In this document: piece after piece, positions 26,478-35,535 of the stretch | Layout: each line of letters opens with the position of its first letter | How positions within the stretch are numbered: the first letter of the stretch is position 1 | Origin: an uncultured Flaviramulus sp. | GTDB lineage: Bacteria; Bacteroidota; Bacteroidia; Flavobacteriales; Flavobacteriaceae | NCBI GenBank assembly: GCA_947487155.1 | Contig: CANKVS010000011.1 | Location: 1-64,000, forward strand | Reading direction: 5' to 3' | DNA length: 64,000 nucleotides | Notes under the pieces: model-generated | What the model saw: only the letters and a program-made list of their open reading frames with translations | What the model was told of the DNA's origin: nothing | Databases searched by the model: none | Made by a program: the position numbers and the translations under genes

Positions 26478-27244
26478 ATTTGCCCTGAATAAACAAATCT
26501 TGCAGGCCCAATAAGCCACACATTTTTATATGTATTATCTACAACATCAAAAGACACTTGCAACTTACCGCCTTGCACGTTTAAATTCACCACATTACTT
26601 GTAGTTTCATTAAGTGCATGCATTGCTATGGCAACCGCAGTAACACCCGTGCCACAAGATAACGTTTCATCTTCTACTCCACGCTCATATGTTCTAACAG
26701 CAAAAGTTGTATCTGTTATTTTTTTAACAAAATTCACATTACTACCAGCTTCATTATATGGTGAACCATATCTTATTTTTGCACCTTTGGTTTTAATATC
26801 GAAATCATTAAAATTATCTTCAAACTGCACATGATGCGGAGAGCCTGTGTCTAAAAAAACATGGCTATTATATTTTTCAACTTCTTTAACATCTAGCATT
26901 TGTAGCTTTACAATATCATTTTCAATGGTAGCATGATGCAAACCATCAATAGCCTCAAAAGTTGCTTTGTTAGAAATAACGCCTAATTGTTTTGCAAAAG
27001 CAACTGCACACCTACCTCCATTTCCACAAAAACTTTGGCTTCCATCAGAATTAAAATAAACCATTTCAAAATCTGCACTTGTGTGGTTTTCTAATAAAAT
27101 AAGACCATCAGCACCAATTCCAAAACGGCGATCGCATAAAAAAGTGATGCGTTCTAAATTATTTTTGTCGAAGTTTTGTTGACGATTATCAATCATCACA
27201 AAATCATTTCCTGTACCTTGGTATTTATAAAAAGTCTGTTGCAT
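26474..27244 (-). CDS. dapF: Diaminopimelate epimerase
   Basis: 256 residues from the MQQTFYKY start (the frame extends four codons upstream). It converts LL- to meso-diaminopimelate for lysine and peptidoglycan. Both catalytic cysteines are visible: SQSFCGNGGRCAVAFA and ETLSCGTGVTAVAIAM. The start motif FYKYQGTGNDFVMIDN and GADGLILLE are also typical. It leads an operon dapF-GNAT-mltG-DUF2279, joining precursor synthesis with peptidoglycan processing. Confidence 0.97.
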   Translation of the reverse strand: MQQTFYKYQGTGNDFVMIDNRQQNFDKNNLERITFLCDRRFGIGADGLILLENHTSADFEMVYFNSDGSQSFCGNGGRCAVAFAKQLGVISNKATFEAIDGLHHATIENDIVKLQMLDVKEVEKYNSHVFLDTGSPHHVQFEDNFNDFDIKTKGAKIRYGSPYNEAGSNVNFVKKITDTTFAVRTYERGVEDETLSCGTGVTAVAIAMHALNETTSNVVNLNVQGGKLQVSFDVVDNTYKNVWLIGPARFVYSGQI

Positions 27245-27253
27245 AATAAAGCA

Positions 27254-27261
27254 CAAAAGTA
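27254..27261 (-). promoter_or_regulatory. TACTTTTG -7 element of dapF
   Basis: Plus-strand CAAAAGTA reads TACTTTTG on the minus strand, 10 bases before the preferred dapF start. If used, the transcript would be almost leaderless; it could instead favour a downstream start. Confidence 0.3.
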
Positions 27262-27498
27262 CATGATTTTTTTTATTCTGAAACCTCTATAAACAGAATG
27301 AAAAAATTATAAATTAGTGAAGTGACTACTGAATTAAGACTAAATTTCGTCTGTTTTTCTAACAAAATATAATTTTTACAGAAAAACATACAACTATAAA
27401 CCACTTTACTGATTGTTAAATCTCCCTTAAAACCTCCGTTAAAAATTGTTAAAATTGAAAAATAAATTCAATAAATATTTAATTTTATTCGTTGATAA

Positions 27499-27524
27499 GA
27501 TTCCTGCCTTAACAGGAACAACAA
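27499..27524 (+). repeat. Half copy of the double-hairpin intergenic repeat
   Basis: GATTCCTGCCTTAACAGGAA and the next bases match the right half of the repeat at 7621-7646, with the loop changed from TTCG to TTAA. It lies 53 bases upstream of the HtrA gene, within a 315-base gap (27262-27576) that is otherwise AT-rich and in which I see no other gene. Confidence 0.55.
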
Positions 27525-27576
27525 AACTCAAGTTATTTTTTAAAAAATAAATATTAAAGTAAATTAAACGAAGATT

Positions 27577-28986
27577 ATGAAGAAGATTTTATCATTAGTA
27601 CTGGTTTCGGCATTAGGTGGTATTTTAACCCTTGGTGCTTACAAATTATTTTTAGAAGAAGAAAAAACGGTGGTTGTTACAAACACCACCCCACAGCCCA
27701 CATTTCTACCTACCAATAATATTAATACAACTTTAAAAGCATACGAAGATTCAGATTTCACTACTGCAGCAGAAAACACTGTAAATGCTGTGGTTCACGT
27801 TAAAAATGTTTCTATTAGTTCTGAACAGATGACTATTCAAGATTTATTTTTTGGCAGAACTCCGCAACAAAAACAATTAGGAACTGGTTCTGGAGTAATT
27901 GTCGATCCCAAAGGATATATAATTACAAATAATCATGTTATAAAAAACTCTCAAGAATTATCGGTAACCTTAAATAACAACAAAACTTATAAAGCTGAAA
28001 TAATTGGAACAGATGAAGAAACCGATATTGCTATTTTAAAAATTAATGCTGATGAAGATTTACCTGTTGTAAGTTTTGGAGATTCTGATAATGCTAAAAT
28101 TGGTGAATGGGTTCTGGCAGTTGGCAACCCATTTAATTTAACATCTACGGTTACTGCGGGGATAATTAGCGCAAAATCTAGAGATTTAACAGGCGGTAAT
28201 TCTCAATCTTTTATTCAAACTGATGCTGCTGTAAACCCAGGAAATTCTGGAGGAGCTTTAGTTAACACTAATGGAGAGCTTATTGGTATTAACACTGCAA
28301 TATCCTCTCAAACGGGCTCTTACGTAGGGTATTCGTTTGCTGTACCAAGCAATATAGCTAGAAAAATATATATGGATATTATAGAATACGGTAATACTCA
28401 AAAAGGTGTTCTTGGTATTACCGCTGGAATTTTAAACAGTGAATCAGCTGAAGAGTTTGGAATTGATGACACTGAAGGTGTTTTCGTTAGTGATGTTACT
28501 CACAAATCTGGAGCAGAAAAAGCTGGAATAAAAAAAGGAGATATTATAAAACAATTAGACCATATAAAAATCTTAAAGTTTGAAGATTTAAAAGGATACT
28601 TAAAAACAAAACGTCCAAAAGATATTGTAAATGTTAAACTAATTAGAGATGATGAATTACTAAACATACCAGTTACCATTTCCAATACAGATATATTCTC
28701 TGTTGAATTCTTAAAAATGGAGCTGAGAGATTTATCCAGTTCAATAAAAGAAAAATATGATATTCCTAATGGAGTTATCATATCAAAAACAAAAAACAAA
28801 TGGCTATATAACAAACTAGGTATTACAGAAGGTTATATTATTACTAAAATAAATAATAAAAAAATAGAATCCATTCAAGACATATCAAATTTAAAAGCAA
28901 AATATGACGATGATTTTATAAACAACCTTGAGAGTTTAGCTTATATAAATGAGTATGGAGAAAAAAAAGAAGTACTTTTTAAATAG
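27577..28986 (+). CDS. HtrA/DegP-type serine protease with two PDZ domains
   Basis: 469 residues. An N-terminal hydrophobic segment (3-22) anchors or exports it. The trypsin-like domain (about 55-250) has the triad His in ITNNHVI, Asp in DEETDIAILKI and Ser224 in NPGNSGGAL. PDZ1 (about 270-360) includes GVFVSDVTHKSGAEKAGIKKGDII, and a divergent PDZ2 (about 375-465) includes GVIISKTKNKWLYNKLGITEGYIITKIN. It is a periplasmic quality-control protease/chaperone. It is a single gene with a strong terminator and a repeat in its leader region. Confidence 0.93.
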   Translation: MKKILSLVLVSALGGILTLGAYKLFLEEEKTVVVTNTTPQPTFLPTNNINTTLKAYEDSDFTTAAENTVNAVVHVKNVSISSEQMTIQDLFFGRTPQQKQLGTGSGVIVDPKGYIITNNHVIKNSQELSVTLNNNKTYKAEIIGTDEETDIAILKINADEDLPVVSFGDSDNAKIGEWVLAVGNPFNLTSTVTAGIISAKSRDLTGGNSQSFIQTDAAVNPGNSGGALVNTNGELIGINTAISSQTGSYVGYSFAVPSNIARKIYMDIIEYGNTQKGVLGITAGILNSESAEEFGIDDTEGVFVSDVTHKSGAEKAGIKKGDIIKQLDHIKILKFEDLKGYLKTKRPKDIVNVKLIRDDELLNIPVTISNTDIFSVEFLKMELRDLSSSIKEKYDIPNGVIISKTKNKWLYNKLGITEGYIITKINNKKIESIQDISNLKAKYDDDFINNLESLAYINEYGEKKEVLFK

Positions 28987-29008
28987 TTTTGCATAAATAA
29001 CGTACTTA

Positions 29009-29048
29009 ATAAACCCTCTAAATTTTTAAAAATTTAGAGGGTTTATTT
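29009..29048 (+). terminator. Terminator of the HtrA gene
   Basis: AATAAACCCTCTAAATTTTT and its reverse complement form a stem of about 18 pairs ending in a T-run (TTTATTTTTTC). It starts 22 bases past the stop codon. Confidence 0.85.
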
Positions 29049-29086
29049 TTTCACTCAAATACGCTACGAAAACGTTTGAAATATAA

Positions 29087-29094
29087 TACTTTTG
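29087..29094 (+). promoter_or_regulatory. TACTTTTG -7 element of the GAPDH gene
   Basis: TANNTTTG match 37 bases before the start codon, just after the HtrA terminator. No clear -33 TTG. Confidence 0.4.
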
Positions 29095-29131
29095 TCGAAA
29101 ATTTTTAAACACAAACTTAAATATTTAAGTA

Positions 29132-30580
29132 ATGCCTTTTAACGAAACTTATGAAAAAGAGTTAGCTTTTCAAGCAGATCGCAGAAGAGCTACCGTAGAG
29201 TTTATTAAAATTGTAAGCGACCTTTGGTACGACAAATCTATTGAACTTGTAATTTTTAGAAATCAATTGATTGATAGAAACGTGAGTCAGATTTTAAACC
29301 TTCATGAATATGCTGGTAAATTTGTTCAAAAACCCATTTCAATTTTCGATTCTGTAGAAATTGCGCAAGCTATTAAAACACTTGACATCCCTCCTGCTAA
29401 ATTGGATATAGGAAAGCTTACCTACGAGTTTCATTTAGAAGAAAGCAAACATAATAATGCTACTGCTTTTGTTATAGACAAATTACAAGACGCTAGTAAA
29501 AATGGAGACATTAAGCCTAAAGATGTTGTACTCTATGGTTTTGGAAGAATTGGTCGTTTAGTTGCTCGCGAACTTATGACGCGTACAGGAAAAGGAAGTC
29601 AATTACGTTTAAGAGCCATTGTTACACGCGGTAAAATTGATGAAAAAATACTCGAAAAACGAGCTGCTTTATTACGTAACGATTCTGTACATGGCGATTT
29701 TTCAGGAACTGTTTCTATCGACATAAAAAACAAAGCACTAATAATAAACGGTACAACTGTAAATATTATTTCTGCAAATGCCCCCGAAGATATAGATTAC
29801 ACAAAATACAGGATTAATAATGCTTTGGTTATCGATAATACAGGCGCATTTAGAGATAAAGATGCTTTAAGTAGGCATTTAACTTCTAAAGGTATTGATA
29901 AAGTATTACTTACTGCCCCTGGCAAAGGGATACCCAATATTGTTTATGGTGTAAATCATTTAGAAAACAATCCTGATACCATCAATATTTTTTCAGCAGC
30001 GTCTTGTACAACAAATGCCATTACTCCCGTTTTAAAAGCTATTGAAGATTCTTTTGGTGTAAAAAACGGACATTTAGAAACCATTCACGCCTATACCAAC
30101 GATCAGAATTTAGTTGATAATTTTCACGGAAAATACCGTCGTGGTCGTGCAGCAGCTCTAAATATGGTTATTACTGAAACTGGTGCTGGAGCAGCAGTTA
30201 CCAAAGCGTTACCAAATTTTGAAGGTAAATTAACATCAAACGCTATTCGAGTTCCTGTTCCTAACGGATCATTAGCTATTTTAAATTTAGAATTAGACAA
30301 TCAAACGTCACTTAACGGTGTAAATACCATATTAAAAAAATACGCATTGGAAGGCGATTTGGTTGAACAAATAAAATACGAATTAAGTGACGAACTCGTA
30401 TCTAGCGATATTGTTGGTAGTTCAGCCCCATCTATTTACGACAGTAAAGCGACTATTGTAAGAGCTGACGGAAAAAATGTGGTTCTATATATATGGTATG
30501 ATAATGAATATGGCTATAGTCATCAAGTTATTAGGCTAGCAAAATATATTGCTAAAGTAAGACGTTATACCTATTATTAA
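29132..30580 (+). CDS. gap: Glyceraldehyde-3-phosphate dehydrogenase, long Bacteroidota form
   Basis: 482 residues, about 145 longer than classic GAPDH. Residues 1-130 are a helical extension of the kind found in the long Bacteroidota paralogue. The NAD-binding domain starts with VVLYGFGRIGRLVARELM, and catalytic Cys292 is in SAASCTTNAITPV with the partner His in ETIHAYTNDQNLVD. A conserved WYDNEYGYSHQVIRL end is present. It interconverts glyceraldehyde 3-phosphate and 1,3-bisphosphoglycerate; whether the long form favours gluconeogenesis is not shown here. It has its own promoter element and terminator. Confidence 0.93.
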   Translation: MPFNETYEKELAFQADRRRATVEFIKIVSDLWYDKSIELVIFRNQLIDRNVSQILNLHEYAGKFVQKPISIFDSVEIAQAIKTLDIPPAKLDIGKLTYEFHLEESKHNNATAFVIDKLQDASKNGDIKPKDVVLYGFGRIGRLVARELMTRTGKGSQLRLRAIVTRGKIDEKILEKRAALLRNDSVHGDFSGTVSIDIKNKALIINGTTVNIISANAPEDIDYTKYRINNALVIDNTGAFRDKDALSRHLTSKGIDKVLLTAPGKGIPNIVYGVNHLENNPDTINIFSAASCTTNAITPVLKAIEDSFGVKNGHLETIHAYTNDQNLVDNFHGKYRRGRAAALNMVITETGAGAAVTKALPNFEGKLTSNAIRVPVPNGSLAILNLELDNQTSLNGVNTILKKYALEGDLVEQIKYELSDELVSSDIVGSSAPSIYDSKATIVRADGKNVVLYIWYDNEYGYSHQVIRLAKYIAKVRRYTYY

Positions 30581-30675
30581 TAAAATAATTTTATTGAAGT
30601 GATTCCTTTAAAAAAGGGGTTTTAGAATTTAAATTTGAATAAAATCTAAATCATTTTTTTAATCGTATATTATTT

Positions 30676-30700
30676 AGCCTCACTAAAGTGAGGCTTTTTA
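30676..30700 (+). terminator. Terminator of the GAPDH gene
   Basis: Stem AGCCTCAC (30676-30683) / GTGAGGCT (30688-30695), loop TAAA, followed by TTTTA. It lies about 95 bases past the stop codon. Confidence 0.85.
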
Positions 30701-30775
30701 TTAAATATAAGCACGTTACTAAACAATATTTTATACATTCGTAAAACCAAAGCTAACCCTAAAAAATAATCTTAG

Positions 30776-31399
30776 ATGAACCCGATAAAACATTTCACGC
30801 TTATAACTCTAGTAGTTACGTTTTCATTTTCTACATTTTCTCAAACCAATATTGAAAAAGACAAATTATCGTTAAATAGTGGCACTATTGACAGTCAGTT
30901 TGAGTTTGTTATTAAAAAATCTGGTAACTTTAAAGGCACAAATGGTCAAGCTTATGAAGCTGTAAAACAAGCATGGTTATACGCTTTAAAAGCTCATACT
31001 TTAGATTCTTTAAAAACAATACGTAAGGATTTAAACGACACGCGTGCCATAGTAAAATCGCAATCAAAAGAAATAACTGATTTAAAATCTAATCTCACTA
31101 ATACAAAAACCGATTTAGATAAAACCAATCTTGAAAAAAATAATATGGCGCTATTTGGTTTACAAATGAGCAAAACCAGCTATAATGTTTTAATGTGGAC
31201 TATAATTGCAGGTTTACTTGCCTTATTACTGTTCTTTATTTATAAATTTAAAAACAGTAACGTTATTACAAGAAATGCGAATAAAGCACTTGCTGAGATA
31301 GAAGAAGAATTTGAAGAACACCGCAAAACAGCTTTAGAACGCGAACAAAAAGTGAGACGCCAATTACAAGACGAGATAAATAAACAAAAAGGAAATTAG
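30776..31399 (+). CDS. Exported coiled-coil protein with one transmembrane helix
   Basis: 207 residues, function unknown. A signal peptide (ends STFSQ, about residue 23) is followed by a helical region (about 70-125) with heptad-like spacing (LKSNLTNTKTDLDKTNLEKN), one transmembrane helix (about 139-160, MWTIIAGLLALLLFFIYKF), and a charged C-terminal coiled coil (about 175-205). The long helices suggest a protein that spans the inner membrane with coils on both sides. It is common in flavobacteria, where I recall database entries misnaming it as a tRNA methyltransferase; no methyltransferase motif is present. It is convergent with the LytTR regulator, with no gap between the genes. Confidence 0.8.
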   Translation: MNPIKHFTLITLVVTFSFSTFSQTNIEKDKLSLNSGTIDSQFEFVIKKSGNFKGTNGQAYEAVKQAWLYALKAHTLDSLKTIRKDLNDTRAIVKSQSKEITDLKSNLTNTKTDLDKTNLEKNNMALFGLQMSKTSYNVLMWTIIAGLLALLLFFIYKFKNSNVITRNANKALAEIEEEFEEHRKTALEREQKVRRQLQDEINKQKGN

Positions 31400-32155
31400 T
31401 TACTCTAACCACATTTTAAAATCCTTAACACGCTCGCGAGCCACTATAACATCTTGTTCGTTATAAGTATTTAATTTTATTTGTAAACGCGAATTAGTAT
31501 AACTCACCATATCTTTTATAGCATTAATGTTTACAAAAAACTTACGATTGACGCGAAAAAAACTTCGCGGTTCTAATTCGTTTTCTAAAAGCTCTAAAGT
31601 GGTATCTAAAAGGTAGTTTCTTCCTTCTGTAGTGTGCAAGTATGTGCCTTTATTTTCGCTATAAAAACACTCAATATCATCTATATTAATTAGTTTTAAA
31701 TGTTGCCCTACTTTTACAGAAAATCGTTTTTTATATTCACGATCAATCGGGTTTACGAGCAGTTTTTTAATATCGTTAAAATCTAATGTTACGGCTTGTT
31801 TTTGTGGTGCACGTTCTTGGTATTTTTTTACTGCTACGACCAGATCGTCTTCATCAATAGGCTTTAATAAATAATCAATACTATTAAGCTTAAAGGCTTG
31901 TAATGCGTACTCATCGTAAGCTGTGGTGAAAATAATAGCAGACTTTATGTTTATTGTTTCAAATATTTCGAATGATAAGCCATCGCTTAATTGAATATCG
32001 AGAAATATTAAATCTGGATGCGCGTTATTTTGAAACCATGCTATAGATTCTTCAACTGAATGCAACATGGTTTTGGCATTTAAATTTAAACTTTTAAGCA
32101 TGCGCTGTAAACGGCGTGCTGATGGTTTTTCGTCTTCTATTATTAATACGTTCAT
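31400..32155 (-). CDS. LytTR-family response regulator
   Basis: 251 residues. The receiver domain (1-120) starts VLIIEDEKPSARRL, has the phospho-acceptor Asp53 in LIFLDIQLSDG and the conserved Lys in YLLKPID. The C-terminal LytTR DNA-binding domain (about 150-250) shows FSVKVGQHLKLINIDDIECFYSENKGTYLHT and FFRVNRKFFVNI. It is the output partner of the LytS-like kinase at 32700-34040, with the 2TM protein gene and an RNA-like element between them. Confidence 0.95.
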   Translation of the reverse strand: MNVLIIEDEKPSARRLQRMLKSLNLNAKTMLHSVEESIAWFQNNAHPDLIFLDIQLSDGLSFEIFETINIKSAIIFTTAYDEYALQAFKLNSIDYLLKPIDEDDLVVAVKKYQERAPQKQAVTLDFNDIKKLLVNPIDREYKKRFSVKVGQHLKLINIDDIECFYSENKGTYLHTTEGRNYLLDTTLELLENELEPRSFFRVNRKFFVNINAIKDMVSYTNSRLQIKLNTYNEQDVIVARERVKDFKMWLE

Positions 32156-32288
32156 TGATAAATCATTTTTTTATTTCCTTAAAGGATAAAATTTGTTTGT
32201 TTTGCCACGAATTCACGAATATTTTTTTACTGCATATTTAAAACCAAATACTGTTAGCTAATTGTGACTAAATATTGCTGATTGACCC

Positions 32289-32365
32289 GCGTTAAGGATT
32301 GAGCAATTGTTGGAGCTCCTCGCAGAGAGCGACTTGTGAAAGCCTGACCTGGAAGGGAACGCCCT
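32289..32365 (+). ncRNA. Flavo-1-like structured RNA element
   Basis: GCGTTAAGGATTGAGCAATT starts at 32289, and GAAAGCCTGACCTG...GGGAACGCCC lies at 32338-32364. The ends pair (GCGTT 32289-32293 with AACGC 32358-32362) and a GAGCTC/GAGAGC region can form an inner stem. The pattern matches what I recall of the Flavo-1 RNA of Bacteroidota. In this orientation it lies opposite to both flanking genes, between the 2TM protein and its response regulator. Confidence 0.5.
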
Positions 32366-32373
32366 AATTACTT

Positions 32374-32688
32374 TTATTGTTTTTTATCTTTATCCATATA
32401 CTCTTTAATTTTTCGTGCCTCCCACGATTTGCTAAAAAATAAGTTTTTACCAAATACCGTTAAAGCATGAAAACCTAGGCCAATACCCCAAAAAAATGGA
32501 GTAGAAAATATCCCAAAATTCCAAATACTACCTTTTGAATTTGATGCTATCATTACAATAATGAAAACATTAACCGCAACATACCAGAAAGCATGCCAGT
32601 AAAACCCTTTAATGTCTTTAAGCTTTTTTTGGGCTCTTAAATAAGCTTCTTCCTTTTTATGATTACTAATATAATTTTGATTTTCCAT
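32374..32688 (-). CDS. 2TM-domain protein
   Basis: 104 residues. A short helix KKLKDIKGFYWHAFWY leads into two transmembrane helices (about 32-51 VNVFIIVMIASNSKG and about 60-82 FFWGIGLGFHALTVFGK), followed by SWEARKIKEYMDKDKKQ. This is the 2TM module of Bacteroidota, and the same module forms the C-terminus of the upstream kinase. The frame allows a start at 32709, overlapping the kinase; the start at 32688 resembles the family better. It probably interacts with the kinase in the membrane, which is inference. Confidence 0.85.
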   Translation of the reverse strand: MENQNYISNHKKEEAYLRAQKKLKDIKGFYWHAFWYVAVNVFIIVMIASNSKGSIWNFGIFSTPFFWGIGLGFHALTVFGKNLFFSKSWEARKIKEYMDKDKKQ

Positions 32689-32699
32689 TTTTATGCTGT

Positions 32700-34040
32700 T
32701 TAATTCCAACGTTTGTTTTCTTCTTCTTGCATATATTCTTGAAGCTTACGTTCTTCCCATTGGCGCCCTAAAATACCATTATTAACAAATACGTGGTAAG
32801 CTTGAATACCAAGGCCTAAACCCCAGCCCGCTAAAGGAAACCAAAACCATTGAACTCCCCAATACGTTTTGTAGTTAATAAAAATTAAAAAAGGGATTAC
32901 TAAACAGTACGATATTAAACTGTAATAAAAACCTTTAAGTTCTTCTACATGATTGCGCGCACGTACGTAACTATCGTCTATTTGAGGTTGAGATTGTGTT
33001 TTCATAACTGTTATCTGTTTTGTAAGCATTGGTATTGCAACGGCAAAACGGTTTGCTTCTTTATTTATAAATACTTTTTTATTAGTTAATAAATTGTAGC
33101 GTTGTTTAATATTTTCTAGACCTACACCACTACTCTTTTTTACTATTTGTTTGGGTTGTAAATTATTCTCTACAATTAAATTAGTATTGTCTTCGTAAAT
33201 TTTAATATGCAATGGTTTACTACTTGTTACCATATTGTGTTTTACAGCATTCTCTAAAAGAAGCTGTAACGATAAAGGCACAACTTTACTTTCTGGGTTT
33301 GCTGCCTTTTCGGGCATACTAAAAACAATACTATCCTCAAAACGCATTTTTAAGAGCGACATATAGGTTTTTGCAAACTGTAACTCCTCATCTACAGTAA
33401 CCAGTTCTTTATTTTTTTGCTCTAAAACATAACGATATACTTTTGATAAAGATGTCGTGAATTTTTGTGCGTTATCTGGATTTTCTTCTATTAAACTTGT
33501 TAAAACATTTAAGCTATTAAATAAGAAATGTGGGTCTAACTGATTTTTTAAAGCGTCAAATTTTGCACTTGCTGTACCTGCAATTACCTTCTGTTCTTTT
33601 ATTCTATTTTGCTGGTACTTATTATAAAAGTATACGACATGAAATACAGCTACAATGGTTAAAGTTATCCAGAGTCCAAACTGGTATGGTGTAAACGTTT
33701 CATTTGCAATAAACTCTTGAAACGATTCGCCTTCTACACTTAAAGATGTAAACATTCGCAAAACAAACAAGCCTACTAAAGCAATAGCCGAAGCCCCTGT
33801 AAACCCAAGAATAATTCGTTTTAGTAAATCTTCTTTTTTCCATTTTATACGATTGAAATAATCGAAAAAATACATTTGAGAATAGCCTAAAACAAAAGAA
33901 TATAGCTGATAAAAAGCAAACTCAATTAAAAAATTGTTTATGCTACTAAAATTGAAACCATCAGAAATATAATTTCCAATTACAAAGATGATGCACCCAA
34001 TAATAAACGTAATAACGATATTTTTAATTGATTTTGTCAT
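32700..34040 (-). CDS. LytS-like sensor histidine kinase with C-terminal 2TM domain
   Basis: 446 residues. Four predicted transmembrane helices lie in the first 150 residues. The His_kinase domain follows with the phospho-acceptor His in LDPHFLFNSLNVLTSLI and an ATPase part (VPLSLQLLLENAVKHNMV, SGVGLENIKQRYNLL). From about residue 360 the C-terminus is a 2TM module (VEELKGFYYSLISY ... WGLGLGIQAYHVF ... REWEERKLQEYM-like end). It acts with the LytTR regulator downstream; the stimulus is unknown. Order is kinase, 2TM protein, RNA-like element, regulator. Confidence 0.92.
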   Translation of the reverse strand: MTKSIKNIVITFIIGCIIFVIGNYISDGFNFSSINNFLIEFAFYQLYSFVLGYSQMYFFDYFNRIKWKKEDLLKRIILGFTGASAIALVGLFVLRMFTSLSVEGESFQEFIANETFTPYQFGLWITLTIVAVFHVVYFYNKYQQNRIKEQKVIAGTASAKFDALKNQLDPHFLFNSLNVLTSLIEENPDNAQKFTTSLSKVYRYVLEQKNKELVTVDEELQFAKTYMSLLKMRFEDSIVFSMPEKAANPESKVVPLSLQLLLENAVKHNMVTSSKPLHIKIYEDNTNLIVENNLQPKQIVKKSSGVGLENIKQRYNLLTNKKVFINKEANRFAVAIPMLTKQITVMKTQSQPQIDDSYVRARNHVEELKGFYYSLISYCLVIPFLIFINYKTYWGVQWFWFPLAGWGLGLGIQAYHVFVNNGILGRQWEERKLQEYMQEEENKRWN

Positions 34041-34303
34041 AATTAATTTGATAGTATTGGTTTACTTTTCACAAGATTTTAATACATATGGAGCACGCTT
34101 TTTACGCCTTTTAGAATGAAATGATATTCTAGGTTTAAAGTTAATAAAAAGTTCTAAGGCGCCTTCTATGAAACAAATATGCTGTGTAAATACATATTAT
34201 AAAAAACAGGATGACCGAACTGTTATTTTTTACAGATGAAATGTTAAACATTGTAATACCATTTCTCATCTGAAATAACCGTAATAAATCTTATACTTTT
34301 CTA
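34041..34303. other. Non-coding stretch with two imperfect hairpins
   Basis: No supported gene lies between tonB and the kinase (330 bases in all). It holds CGCCTTTTAGAA (34105-34116) / TTCTAAGGCG (34152-34161), and a longer imperfect hairpin with CAGATGAAATG and CATTTCTCATCTG arms plus outer GTTATTT/AAATAAC (about 34221-34281). These may be leader or termination structures. Confidence 0.35.
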
Positions 34304-34340
34304 CAAAAAAATCAAGAGACGTATTCACACCTCTTGATTT
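34304..34340 (-). terminator. Terminator of tonB
   Basis: Stem AAATCAAGAG (34309-34318) / CTCTTGATTT (34331-34340). On the minus strand the stem is followed by a T-run (A-run at 34304-34310). It lies about 30 bases past the tonB stop. Confidence 0.8.
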
Positions 34341-34370
34341 TCACATTAATATAACAGTTTATTACTAACC

Positions 34371-35096
34371 TCAACTGCCCCGATACTTAAAAAATATAGG
34401 AATAGCATAAGATACTTTTACAGCTTTACCCCGTTGTTCCCCTGGTTTCATTTTAGGGAGCAAACCTATAATACGTTCAGCTTCTTTTTCTAAAATTTTA
34501 TCAGGTCCTCTAGATCTAACATTGGTTGTATAACCTTTAGAGTCTATTATAAAAACGACTGACACCCTACCTTGAATTCCCAAATCTAGAGCTGCTTTAG
34601 GGTACTCAAAATTTTTCATAACATGCTTTTGTATTTGTTTTTGAAAACAATCTTTCATGTCTTTTTTTGATTTTCCTTCACAACCAGGAAAAACTGGCAC
34701 ATTTTCAATAGCTGCAAATGGTACCTCAACTTCTTCTTCAATTTCCTCAACAGTAACATCTTCTACTCTTACAACCTCTTGAATCGCATCATCTTGATTT
34801 GCTTCGGTACTTTCTATTACGGTTTCTTCAATTTCTTCAACGTCTTCAACAATTTCAATAGTTTCTGTTATTGCAACTGGCGGAGGCGGCGGCGGCGGTG
34901 TATTAATATTAATTACAGGAATTTCTTCTTCAATCTCTTGTTCAACATCTAAAATATCAATAGATGTTAAATCTTTATCATAGGTTTTGTATTCTAATGC
35001 TTGCCAAGAAATAAGGAGCATTATATTTAAACCTAAAGCGAAATAAAGGCTACTGTTGCGGCCTATTTCTAATTCTGGGTTCTTTTTTGGTTTCAT
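34371..35096 (-). CDS. TonB-family energy transducer
   Basis: 241 residues. A cytoplasmic start (MKPKKNPELE) leads to one transmembrane helix (about 16-33). A periplasmic linker follows with a run of prolines near residue 67 and a very acidic segment (IEIVEDVEEIEETVIE and relatives). The TonB C-terminal domain (about 160-240) shows FEYPKAALDLGIQGRVSVVFIIDSKG and a KAVKVSYAIPIFFK end. It would transmit proton-motive force to outer-membrane receptors. The linker contains Cys residues in PVFPGCEGKSKKDMKDC, as in other Bacteroidota TonBs. ExbB/ExbD genes are not in the window. Confidence 0.93.
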   Translation of the reverse strand: MKPKKNPELEIGRNSSLYFALGLNIMLLISWQALEYKTYDKDLTSIDILDVEQEIEEEIPVININTPPPPPPPVAITETIEIVEDVEEIEETVIESTEANQDDAIQEVVRVEDVTVEEIEEEVEVPFAAIENVPVFPGCEGKSKKDMKDCFQKQIQKHVMKNFEYPKAALDLGIQGRVSVVFIIDSKGYTTNVRSRGPDKILEKEAERIIGLLPKMKPGEQRGKAVKVSYAIPIFFKYRGS

Positions 35097-35535
35097 CTGA
35101 TGTGTATTTATAGTTAGTAAACAGTTACATACAGCACCTTAAATAATTATCTTTTCGTCTAATAAAATCACTACTCAAGGATGCGTTATGACTTTTATTT
35201 TACACTAATAAAGGTATCAGAATTACACATTAATAACTATGACTTTTATCATATTGAAGACAAATCAAATATTAATTTACTACACTTTTTTGAATGAACA
35301 ACCTCATCCCAAGGATACGAGGTATTAAATAGGAATTACTTTTTATTTCGACGCAAGTATTGGGAAATTAAATTTGAAAAATGATTAAAAAAACGGTGTG
35401 CTTTATTTTTTAAATGACTTAATTTTATGTAACGATTTTTCATCGTTTCGCACATTAAAAGCAATTATAAACAAAATCTATTGATTACTATTAAATACAT
35501 ATTTATAAATAAGTTAAATGAAGTGATTTAAATAT
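35097..35535. other. 439-base non-coding gap upstream of tonB
   Basis: No open frame worth calling. It contains a direct repeat TATGACTTTTAT at 35187-35198 and 35238-35249 (51 bases apart), a small hairpin ACCTC/GAGGT (35301-35323), and AACGAT/ATCGTT (35431-35447). The direct repeat lies 90-150 bases upstream of tonB and could be an operator. No TANNTTTG box is clear. Confidence 0.35.

Noticed and set aside
30776..31399. tRNA methyltransferase assignment, which I recall for relatives.
   Set aside because: The protein has a signal peptide, a membrane helix and coiled coils; no SAM-binding motif is present.
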